In this document: one piece after another, positions 47,101 through 59,100 of the stretch
Layout of the letters: each line of letters starts with the position of its first letter
Position numbering within the stretch: the first letter of the stretch is position 1
Assembly: GCA_037893245.1 (NCBI GenBank)
Contig: JBAIAA010000237.1
Location: 868,001-932,000 of the forward strand
Length of the DNA: 64,000 nt
Source of the DNA: Crossaster papposus
Lineage: Eukaryota > Echinodermata > Asteroidea > Velatida > Solasteridae
Reading direction: 5' to 3'
Made by a program: the position numbers and the translations under genes
Notes under the pieces: generated by a model
What the model was told of the DNA's origin: nothing
What the model saw: only the letters and a program-made list of their open reading frames with translations
The model's database searches: none

Positions 47101-50100
47101 CTGTACATTACACTCACTCTTAGTTGCTCCACTTTTTGTCTGTTACCTTTTCAGTGTTCATTATGCAACAACGCATGGTACTGCAATCGCACATGCCAAC
47201 GGAAGGGTTGGGCAGCCCATAAAGAGGTGTGCCAAGACATGCTGGAAAGGATTGCTGGTCTTTCTTCTGCAATGACCGATGTACATTATGAACTTGCAAA
47301 ACAGTTTGTTTTCCACACACGGAAGAGATTCATAAATCCTCCTTTTTACTTTGGCTGCACGATGGCATGTGACTTCCTTCGGCTTGAGCAGAACGAATGG
47401 GCGGACGGGATCGGGGCAGAGGAGACAATGCGCGACTTCTACATCCTCTCGGCAGAGTGCGGAGATCTGCGACACACAGTGCTGACGGCTGCATCATTGC
47501 CTGCGGAGTACCAGGGTAAACTACACGTAGTGCTCAATGACTGGGACCCCTACATCATGGCCAGGAATGTCCTGTTCCTCTACATGCTGATTCAGCACGA
47601 AGCCAGGGAAGGCATTGCTCCCAGCCTAGCTACGCTTTGGTACTCCCTGCACATCTCCAAGAGTGACTATAACCTGACCAAGACCAGCCTGCAGAAGCTT
47701 ATCCAAGCCGATGCCAGGGAAATTAAAAAAGCCACCAAGGGGTGCGTGTCCATCAGCGACGAGGACGTTGTCAAACTTCGCTATGTCTGGAAAGGCTGGT
47801 GCTCCCTCGAATGCGAACGCATCAAAAGCTTCTCTGTGAAACTCACAAAGCAAAGACAGGCCGTCTTTGCAGAGTTTCCCAACTTCAACCATGAGTTACA
47901 GCTCTACTATGAAAGGCTCTCACCTCTGGAGGCGAAGAACCTGAAGAAGTGGTTCCAGCATGGCCTATTTCTTGCTCAAGACAGCCCGGTCGGAAGTCTG
48001 CCATTTGACAACCCAACTCTCACTGGAAGGCGACAAATTGTAGGTGGGTACAGGCATGATTTTGTGTACTGTATCGAACGCAACTGCACACCTTTCATAG
48101 CTTGGGACAGTCTGCAGGTGCAAAAGTCTGCAGGTGAAACAACTTCCACTGCCACTGTCATGTACCACAAGTATGTGACTGAGCAGCTGCAGAAAACATC
48201 AACCCTCTTAACCCAAGGCAGGCTGCGCATACACTTGCTGGTTTCTAACTGCCTTGAAATCCCATGCCATCACCAGGCTCTGAAAATGGCAGAGTTTGAC
48301 CGTATCTTTACGTCCAACCTGGCCGACTATGTGGGATTCCGCATGCTCCTCCAAACCTTCAGGTCACTGATGAATCCAAACAACAAGAATGCCACGTTGG
48401 TTACCGAGACTATGAACTGGGCCCATTGCATGCCGCATGCAAACATATGGCATGAAGAACTGGGGAGAGATATCATCGATTCAACCAAGATCACGATGAA
48501 GCTTTGCAAAGACGACACGGGGAAGGAGCTTTCTAGTCCAATGGCCATTTGCAACCAGAATGAGTATTTGAACAACACTCACTGGTTCTGTGCATACCTG
48601 AGGGCAAATATGTCGGCTGGGGGCTTCTTAATCCCGGAGCTGGACTACGTCCCATCTTTCAAGGAAGCCATGAAGTGTGAAGGGTTGCAGATGCGTGACT
48701 TCCGAAAGGAACTCAACAAACTGGTGCCTTTCGCGTTTCGAGTGAATGCCAGGAGCCTTACTTCCCCCACTGGTTTAGAGAGGGCACTGGAATGGTTTTT
48801 GCCTTCTGATCGCTAAGTTCTGGTATTACCTGCATTCTGATGGAACATCGTACCATGGCAATCATCACAAATAATGTTCTGACTTAACCCCCGAGGTTAA
48901 GGACTTTAGGTTTACTTGGAAGCAGTTGCAGTATTAAGACCGGTGAATCCAACTTTATTAAACCACTTCTTCTTCGACCTGTACACCTCAAGCTCTGTCT
49001 GAACACTTTCTTCCAATTCTGACATTGGAATGAGGTCTGCTAAAGGGACATTTAGATTCTGAATAAGCCTAAGACGTAATGACGTCACGCTTTGTTTACA
49101 TGTGGGCTTTCCTATGAGCGAGTCTGTCAGTACGTCGTCTGGCATCCAGACTTCGCTCACATAGGAAAGCGCATATGTAAACAAAGCCATGACATCGTTA
49201 CGTCTCGGGTCTATTGGCTTCATCAATGGCAGTTCATCTTCATCATCTAGAACTACAGGCTGCCAAGACCAGTTGTTGTTCCTCAGCTGATAGATGTTGG
49301 ACTTCTTGTTGCTGAATCGCTGCATTCTGTCCTGCTACTACCAAGCTGTAGATAGGACTATGCCTTGTTCAGTGTTCAGGATGAAGGCTGTGATGAAAGG
49401 TCATTGGTTCTGTGTGTTGGACTTTGAGTGGGAACACACAGAGTGTACACATGTACACTTACAGTTGGCCAGGAACTGTGCCGTCAGCTCGCCCACGAGT
49501 AGATACCTCTGCATTCCCCAAACTCCAACATTTGTACAAGTCTCATGCCTTGTGGTATTATGTGCTTGAGGGGGACACACACACACATACAGGGTGTACA
49601 CATACACTTACAACTGACCAGGAACTGTGTGCTGTGACCAGCTGTGAGCTCACCCATTCCCAGGCCATTCATGCCTTTCTGCCCTGAACCTCACAGAATT
49701 CAACAGGGTCTCCCTGGGCCTTTTGTACCGAGTACAACAACAAGTTCAACAACAAGTTGCTATTGCTTTGTACCAAAACTGCAAAAAGCCTAGCAAAACC
49801 TGCAGTTGGATTTTGGATGGGCTTATGGTAGTTAGGGTTACAGTAGGAAAATTAGGATTACGTGTAAGCCCGGGACTGTTAGTGTTAGCGCTTGGTAACG
49901 AGCAAGCATCACAAATGGGACAAAAGCCGCTATTAATTAATAGCTCTATAGTAAATTAGTGCAGCATAACCATCAAGCGGAACTTTGTTCATTAGAGGGT
50001 CGACCACAGCCTCAATTCCCCAACAATCACTGTTAATATGTTGAGGCAGCATAGAGGATATCCCGAAGCAGTGCGGATGGTTTCAAGTATTATCTAGGCC

Positions 50101-53100
50101 TAAAATTAAGCATGGTAGAGACTAAAACATTGACGTAATGGATCCTGCAAAATCAACGACACAGTTTAGCCTTACAGCCCTAATCTTTTGAAACCTCCTA
50201 CTGAGAATACCTCCGCCCATCTCCGATGGTGAAGGTTATGTATCTATGTCTATATTTATGTATTTCTGTCTGTCTGTATGTCGGGCTGTCGTTCTGTCTG
50301 TTTGTATGTCTGAATAAGATAAAACTGCTGCAAACCGCTTACTGGCTGGAATGACCCGAAATATACAAATCAAATAAGTTAAGAGAGCCTAATATTTCGA
50401 TCTTAACAAGACCTTCAGATCTTCTCTGTAGAATACCTTGTTAAAATTGAAATATCAAGGCCTCTTAACCTATTCGTTTGTATGTCTATTAGCAGGATTA
50501 CAGTGATTTTGATAAATCACTTGGTGGTTTAGATAGCTGTCAAGGATGATTCCATTACATTTTCAGATTGGTCTTGAATCCGGATTAGGAATCTGGATCA
50601 CTGACATTTTACATTAGGAGATATGGTGTTTGTGCAGTTGGGGCAGAGGTCTCCGCTCTATCAAGTGCCTTTTTGTATAGTTATGTTAATGGATTTAAGA
50701 GTAAATTAGATGGTTTAATAGGGTAAAAACAAAAGATGTACTCACTTTACACTTGGGGCAGACAAAGCCACTCATGTTTTCCACCACACCAAGGATGGGC
50801 AGCTTGACCTTCTGGCAAAAGTTGATTTCTTTGCGGACATCCATCAGAGAAATCTCCTGCGAATTTAACAATAATAGCTGCCTCAGAGCTCTGAAATTAA
50901 AGGGGTTGACCCCTAGACTTGTCAGTGCGAAGCAGTTCAGTGGCCTCGAGGTCTGGAGCAATGAATTCGCCCTCTGTGGGTAAAGCTGCAGGTTATGGGA
51001 TTTGTTGCGTTCCAATCGCGTCGTGTTTATCGTGTTCACGAGTTCACGAGTCGTATAATGGCGTTCTAATCGCCTGGTAACTCATGTTAACCAGTGGTGA
51101 ACTCGAGGTGGAATTGTTTTCTCCATGTTCACGACTTCATAAACAAATGAAATACTCGCGCATGCGTGTTGGTTCACGTACGAGTTCCTGCGCGATAAAG
51201 AATGTCCTTACCGCACGACTAACTCGACTGTGCACGTGCGTCTTGGTGAGTAGCGTTTGGAATGCAACCTACTCGTGAACATGGAGAAATTCACGGTGAA
51301 CACGATAAACAAGGCGCGATTGGAACGCAGCATAAGTCTTGGGCCTTGTCTGCCTGTAAAGTGTGGCCTCTGTTGATGTTAATTTTTGTAATGCATTGTA
51401 AATTGCGAAAGTAGAAAAAATACAATAGTAATGTCTTGGAACAAGACTAGTTGTGGATTTGAGTCCAGCCTGGGACTATGGTACGTTTGCCCTTTGGCAA
51501 GGCACTTTGTCACTCATTGCTTCTCTCCACCCAGGAGTAAATGGGTACCTGTGAGAGCAGAGATGGTTGTTATTAGCTGCTTTGCGCCAAAATGGCAGCA
51601 TTGAGTTGTATACTCACCAGGAAGCTGAGATGATTATTTGGAATGTTTTGTGGGCCCAATGATCTTGAGCAGGGATAATAATGACAGCACCTTGAGTACC
51701 AGTTGTGGTAGATAAGTGCGCTATGTAAAAATATTGCCTATTGCCTATATTGCCTAAGAAACAAACGGAATGTTACTTTTTCCCCTAGAAAATTGTAATG
51801 TATTATTTTGATTTAAAAACTTAATCACACTTTCATATTTTAGAATTTCTAATATTACTGTAAATTTTAGTTAAATTTTTTAAAGGTACAATACACCATT
51901 GGTAATTGCTTGAATTATCAGGAATAGGTGAATTTGGGGGTTGTATTTTATAGTAATACCGTTTAACTGACCTGTCCTAAGTTTTACAACCATGCACGTC
52001 GAGAAAAAAGCAAGAAAAACAGCGTTTGTTTTCAAACGGCCTCGGGCAGTTGTCCTTGTTATTGTTATTTTTCCGCAATCACCATCCGGAACAATTACAG
52101 GATATCTAGCGCAATCATTTTGCTGGATGCCTAGAATCAATATTCACTTATTATTTCTTAATACTTCGGTAGTAAACTTTTTCAATATCTGCAAATGGTG
52201 TATCCTACCTTTAACCTTGTTTGTATAACAGTCTGTTTAATTCGCCTCATAGTAAAAACTGAAAATAAATTGCAAGAGTTTCAATCAAAATGGCACACGA
52301 CACGTGTATATCCTGCATTGTATTTATTTACACTTTTTTTTTGGGGGGGGGGATATTTATATTTGTTAAAAATGCCAGTTACATGGCAATTGATCTATTG
52401 TCCTATTTTGAGCAGAACAATGTCAATCCTTCATAACGAACCTATCCAAAGCAACACTATCGCAAACTGAAATAATCGCTTTAGGAAAAGGTTAAACTTC
52501 GTACCTACTCCTGCTAAACCAAACCGCATTTCACTTGTAAGTGACATTAATACCTTCAATCGAAGACTAAGAATTGCATTCTTAATGCGTAACAAACCTC
52601 AACAAAAACATCCTTTTAAACCACCATCAAAATGACAACCAAAATCATCCCCCAGTAGTGCAACACTAGAAGAATATTTGAAAGCCACAAAATTCGAACT
52701 GGCCCACATCAGGCTAATATAAGGAATCGGCAGAAAAACATGACCACACAAGAACTATCCGCCATAAACAAACTTAAAAACAATCCTGACATCGTAGTCA
52801 AACCATATGACAAAGGCAGAGGCATCTGCATTATGAACCACTCAAACTATCTAAAGGCCAATAGATAACATCTAGCTGAAAATACTCTCACGATATTAAT
52901 CATCTGCAGTGCAAACCAACAGGCTCCGTCATTTGCACCCAGTGGCGTAAGTTTCCTACCTGCGGCGTTGTAACCAGCACGGCCCCGTCCACATCGGTAC
53001 TGCTGAGGTACTGCACAATGGACAGGTGTTCGTCTGACGTCCCCGGGGGTGTGTCTACTATGAGGTAGTCTGTATCACCCCAGTCTACGTCTCGTAAGAA

Positions 53101-56100
53101 CTGCTTGATGAGGCCTGTAGTAACGATGATGAGAGGCTGCTGATAAGTGAACGCAAATCCCAACCAGGGGTGTGTTCCACATGCCCCAACGTTGGCCAAC
53201 GTTATTAGTGTTGCCTCGCGGCAGCAGAACGCAATGTGCACCAATTATGTTGGTCAATGTTTCATAGTGAAAATGGGACGACATCCGGAGCTGTTCGCTG
53301 TTGGCCAGTGACGTGTTTTTTTCAAAGACGGCGGAGGGATAAGCACAAGACAGTTATCTTGTCACGGAAATAATTTAGGTTTCATACTTTTTCGTTAATG
53401 ATGGAATTTTTTTTGAGAAAACAAATTAGAAAAACAATGAGTTGAACAATATACTGGTGAAGTCGCTAACCAAATGATGTCACTGTGCGCCACCATTTTG
53501 ACAACATAATTTATGGAATTTTGTTTACAATCCGATCCACTCCGACTAGCGCCAACTCGAAACGTAGGCAAACGTTTGCGCAAACAGTTCGCTTGAGTGG
53601 AACGCAGCCCAGTATTAAACAATTTTCTGATGTTACATTAAATTTGGACTTCTATGTTAAGTATGCTGGGCCGATTTGCCTTTTTATTGGTTGAACTTGG
53701 ATTTAAACATACTTGTTTAAGACCACTCAGCACATATTTTGAAGGGTCTGAGAAGGTTAGTGAGAAAGTGAGTGCACCAAGCAGTATTGCAGTGGTGTCC
53801 GTCACAAGTCCAGTCACAAGTATTGGGCTAAGTCCGAATTACTTGGCTACGAAATTACACACGAGTCAATGGGAGGTGTCTGCAGCCTCTTCTCCCATAG
53901 ACTTGTGTGTAATTTCAATCCGTAGCCACTAAATTCGGACATAGCCTGGCAGTAGATGAGCAATATAAACAAAGGAATACCTTTGTCAAAGTTGATTTGA
54001 AGGGATACTGACTTGAAATTGGACTGGTAGACTTGTGATAGACTTGTGATAGACTTGTGAGGCTATGTGACAGATTTGATTTGGTACCAATTAACAAGTT
54101 CGCGCCGGATGACGTATATAAACGCAAAGTTTTCCCCCCGATTCAAAATGGATGACGCATAAACACGCCACGAGCAAGACCGGCAATGTCTGTCAGCAGC
54201 GAGCAAGGCCGGAAATGGGTAAGTGTGCTTCCCAGTAACATCAGCCTGAACCCGCTTTGGATCGAGTTTAGTTTAAAATAATCTCGCTCGGTGATGTAAA
54301 AATAATCCCAGCGCATACTGGTTAAATCAGTCAATTACCATTTTTCTTGGGACCTCTCCAAATGACTGCATCATCCGGGCTACTCAACAGGAAACCAACG
54401 GACATCACACTTAAGTTGTCTTCGACATACTGACGACAAACAACAAGAATTGAAAACAATTACTTAAAATGCATCGGCATCTCGCCGATTCATACCCTCG
54501 CCTGAATGCGAAGCGAATCTCGTTATCATGAAACAAATTTAACTTGATAAGAGATTTCCAAAAACGTGTCGAGGACACATTTTTGGAAATCTCTATTGGT
54601 AGTAATTTTTGAATCAGCACGCATCTGCAATCGTCTGGATGAGAACGAACCCTGAATGCAGATTGAGGTCACAATTGAAAATGTGACACAGCAAATTTTG
54701 TATTGAAATCGAAATAGATTATAGATTGTTATTATCGTAATTTGAATACTGTAATTTGATTGGCCTTGAACGATCACATGTCTGGTTTATGCAAAAAAGC
54801 ATGGCACACTTCCACTATTATGATAATGTCAACTGTATCATTAGTACCCACACAACACTGTTAAGATAGCAAACTATAGTTGAGAAGCAGTGAAATAGCA
54901 GACGATCAGCTGTGTCTTGACTACCGCGTGATTTATTCTAAACATGAAGGAGGCAGGGTTGTTGCTACGCCGGTCGGCGCCGGTTGGCGGTAGGCCGACA
55001 CTCGGGGTAAAAACGAAGCTTGCCGGCTGGCACAAATTTTGCTGCATCGCATCGCAATTTTGTACGTGTCCGTAAACAGCTTTGCCTCGGGTGCTCCGCG
55101 TCTCACAGGTGTTACAAATGTCATATCCCACATCACAGCAGTCAACAATTGTTCAACACAGAATATTGTTTTCTTGAAATATACATCATTTACAGAGTTT
55201 AAAGGTAGTACACACCATTTGCAGATATCGAAAATATTTACTACTGAATTATTAAGAAATACCTTACTCAATTGAAAGTAAATAATGATTCTAGGCATTC
55301 AGCAAAAGGATTGCACTAAATATCCTGTAATTATTCCAAAAAAAAAAAATTTATAAAGAAAACTTCGCTCTCGCCGTCGAAAAAACAAAGATAACATAAG
55401 AATAACTGCTCGACCCCGGTTGAAAACAAACACTGTTTTTCGTGCTTTTCTCGGCATCCATGATTGTAAAACTTCGGAAACGTCAGTTAAACGATATTTA
55501 CTATGAAATACAACCCCCCAAATCTACCCATTCATGATAATTCAAGCAATTACCAATGGTGTATACTACCTTTAAAACTAGCATTTGAGCACTTTTGCTC
55601 AAAAGATAAAAACGATAAAAATGCACAACTGACAAAATGCTCTACTGCAGCTTAAAAATAGAAATTTTTGTCTGCTTTTATGGCTCTAAGGAATTTTCTT
55701 GTCAAAATCTGTTCATCTTGTAACCCAAAATCAAAATACTAATTGGGATCCACCCCAAACAGTCTGGAAAGACACGCTAACTGAAGGTATGGGGCCAATT
55801 TAATAAAGCTGCTAAGCACAAAACAAAATTGCTTAGCATAAAATAATTCTTCCTTGGCTAAAACAGGGTTATAGAACAAATTTTCAGGTGATATATATTG
55901 TTTGTGACTGATATTCAGCTAGTTTTTGCTTAGCAACCCCTATTTGGTTTTTAAGCAAATTTGTGTGCTTAGCAGCTCCATGAAATTGGCCCCTCAGTGC
56001 AGGCCTTACCACGGGTGACCATCCCGACCCACTCTGATGAACCTGCTCCCCCTCCAGACCCATGATTCGTGGAATGGACGGACCACAGATGTCAATGTCC

Positions 56101-59100
56101 AACACTGCAACCTGTCGGGTGAAATGAAACAAGTTATGCCGATCAAAGTTGATTCCAGAGCAGGGACAAAAATTATATTTAGAATGGTTTTTATTTTAAA
56201 ATTGAACAAAGAAATTGACTGGAGCGGAGCTTGAACCAGCTACCTCCAGATTGCCGTTCCGGTGCTTTACCAACTGAGCTATCAAGCCCTGTGTTGGCGG
56301 TTCCCAAAATTTGTCAATATCTTTGTTCGGGGGGCGCTAGTCGGAAGCCACAAACCCAAAATACCCGTATGGTATCACGGCACCTGGTGTGTTGTGGTTT
56401 TCAAGTAAAGTAGAATTTTGTATTAATTTCCAACGATTGTTGGTCGGCAATCATTGGAAAACAACAATCTGCCCATTTTATTAATTTTAATTAGTCCAAA
56501 TTTTATTTGCAATACGGTTACGCATCCATGAATGGGTGCAAGCCAACTAGTCTGGCTTCCTAACCTGATAATTCCCTGACGTCTATAAATTGCTTTGTTT
56601 CGTCTGAAGGAAGTCAAGGAACTAGACTACAAGAACATCATATATTTTCGTGGTGTTATTTTTTTAACATCTATAAACCAATACTTTTAAAAAAAGTCAG
56701 TGTCCCAATATTTTGTTTTTAAATATGAATCCCTAAACCCATCAATTTTCAAAAATAACATCAAAAGCAAATTATGTATACTACCTTTAAAGGGAGGATA
56801 CATCATTTGCAGATATTGAAAAGTTTTACTACCGAATTGTTATCTTACTTATTTGAAAGTAATTATTGATTGTAGACATCCAGCAAAATGATTGCGCTAG
56901 ATATCTTGTAATTGTTTCAAAAAGTTGAATTTTCTTAAATAAAATCCACGATCGCGGGACGGCAATCGCGAAAAAACTAGAACAACATAAGAACAACTGC
57001 CCGACGATGGCTGAAAACGAACGCCGTTTTTCCTACTTTTCTCAGCATCCACGATTGGAAAACTTCGGACAGGTCAGTTAAACGATATTTACTATAAAAT
57101 ACAACCCTCCCGAATCCACCAATTCATGACAATTCAAGCAATTACCAATGGTGTATCCTACCTTTAACACTGACTGGGTTACAAAAAAGTGGTGTCAGGA
57201 TACTACATTTCAACCCTTAATTTATAAAGAATGCCAAGAAATGTGATGCCCCCCCCCCCCCCCCCCCCCCCCCATACTCTACCAAGACGGTTACATACCT
57301 GTGTATTTTCATCTCTGGCCAGACCCCTGGCAAGATGTGCTGTGAAGGTGCTCTTACCCACCCCTCCTTTGCCAGACAGTACAAGGATCTTGTGTTTGAC
57401 AGAGGACATTCGCTCCCTGATCTCCTCAACAGCTGAGAGAAACATCACAAAAGTCATGAACCATTGGGAGCAAGTAATAAAAGGGGGTAGGAAATACGGT
57501 ACCCTCTGGAGACGTGAACACAATGAGGACAATAGGAGTGAAAAGGTCTCCAAAGGGTAATTTATATAGATGAATAGGTCTCCACGAGGAATTTCACTCA
57601 AAAACTAGGGTTAGGATGTGTGGGTATAATATAGGGTATATTGGGTATAAATTTCAACCTAGGAAAATAATTGTGGTTCAAATAGAAGCCTTTTGAAAAA
57701 AACGTGCTCGACTTTCTAACCATTTTGTACAACGAACAAAGACATGTCTTCACAGTGATACAAAAATGCGAATACATTTATCAAATGAAAGGAAACTTTT
57801 TATTTTAGTGGTGTACCAATGAGATAGAATAAAATTAAATGTACTTTTTGTCAACAAATTGGGGCTAATATTTTTATCAAATTTATTTATTTCAACATCC
57901 AACAGCGAAATAGCGCCAATTACAGTATCGATAAGTGAGAGAAGACAATGTGAAGAAGTTACAGTTTTAGAGGTGGAACACGAACCCAGAAGAATATTCT
58001 TGGGGGGGGGGGGGGGGGGGGGGGTGAACCCACGGAATCAGGCAGGGACTGAAAACCCAATCCACATATTGGCCCAGGCGGGATTGGAACCTGGGTCAAA
58101 GCGGTGAAAGGCGAGGAAAGAACCGCTGCGCCAACCTGACTCCCTGTGAGTAATGAGTATTATTACCCCTGCTCAATGGGCCTTATGTTTTCAGTCCTTT
58201 GGGACTCTTCATACACAGTATTGAGAGTCCCTAATTTTCGGACTAGTAGTACAAACAAACAAACAAACAAAACGATTACCAGGGTCCGGTGCTTGGGGCA
58301 AGCCGGTGGCACATATGTTCTGATTAGGGCAGCCTTGACAGGCCGAGACCTTGCCAGCCGATTCACTCTCTGTTCCTGGACAATCTGCAAAAAGTAAAAA
58401 GTGTTTTCCCACTTAGATTCCAAGTTTTCAATGCCTTATGTTTTAAAATAATACAAATCAGATCTGCATTCTCCTTTTTTTTCTCGGGCTTTGTTTGCAA
58501 TAGCCCCAGATTTATTCACAACATAATCATGATAATGGGAAAAGAAGTGGAACCTCCCCTTTTTTCAAGTACTTTCAAAGTTTCATGGCAACAACTTTTG
58601 TTATATTTTCCAATACACGTACATACATGTAGCCTACAGCAATAAAAATCATTTGCATAAAAATGTAATCATAATTCAAATGAGTTGGCATTAGTTAATA
58701 TTTTAAAGGTAGTATACACCATTGGTAATTTGTTGAATTATCAGGAATGGGTGGATTTGGGGGGTTGTATTTTATAGTAAATATCATTTAACTGACCTGT
58801 CCGAATTTTTACATTCATGGATGCCGAGAAAAGCATGAAAAACAGCAATTGTTTTCCACCGGCGTCGAGCAGTTATTCTTATGTTATCTTTGTTTTTTCG
58901 CGCTCGCCGGACGGCGAGAATGAATTTTGGTTTATACAATTCAATTTTTTGGAACAATTACAGGATATCTAGGGCCCTTATTTTGCTGGATGCCTACAAT
59001 CATTATTTACTTTTAAATAAGTAAGATATTTTTTAATAATTTGGTAGTAAATTTTTTCGATATCTGCAAATGGTGTATACTACCTTTAATTTACACTAAT

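Larger units (their letters stand above)
44900..54090. repeat. Segmental duplication, copy 2 (within NUBP1)
   Basis: Co-linear with 9949-18215. Since NUBP1 is complete here and fragmentary in copy 1, this copy is likely the source. Private insertions: about 45434-46950 in the MYND intron, 51006-51329, and the Penelope-like fragment at about 52440-52865. Confidence 0.9.

Noticed and set aside
56212-56290. A genuine tRNA gene
   Set aside because: A and B boxes are good, but I could not fold a proper acceptor stem, and a SINE-like tail follows; called a SINE head.
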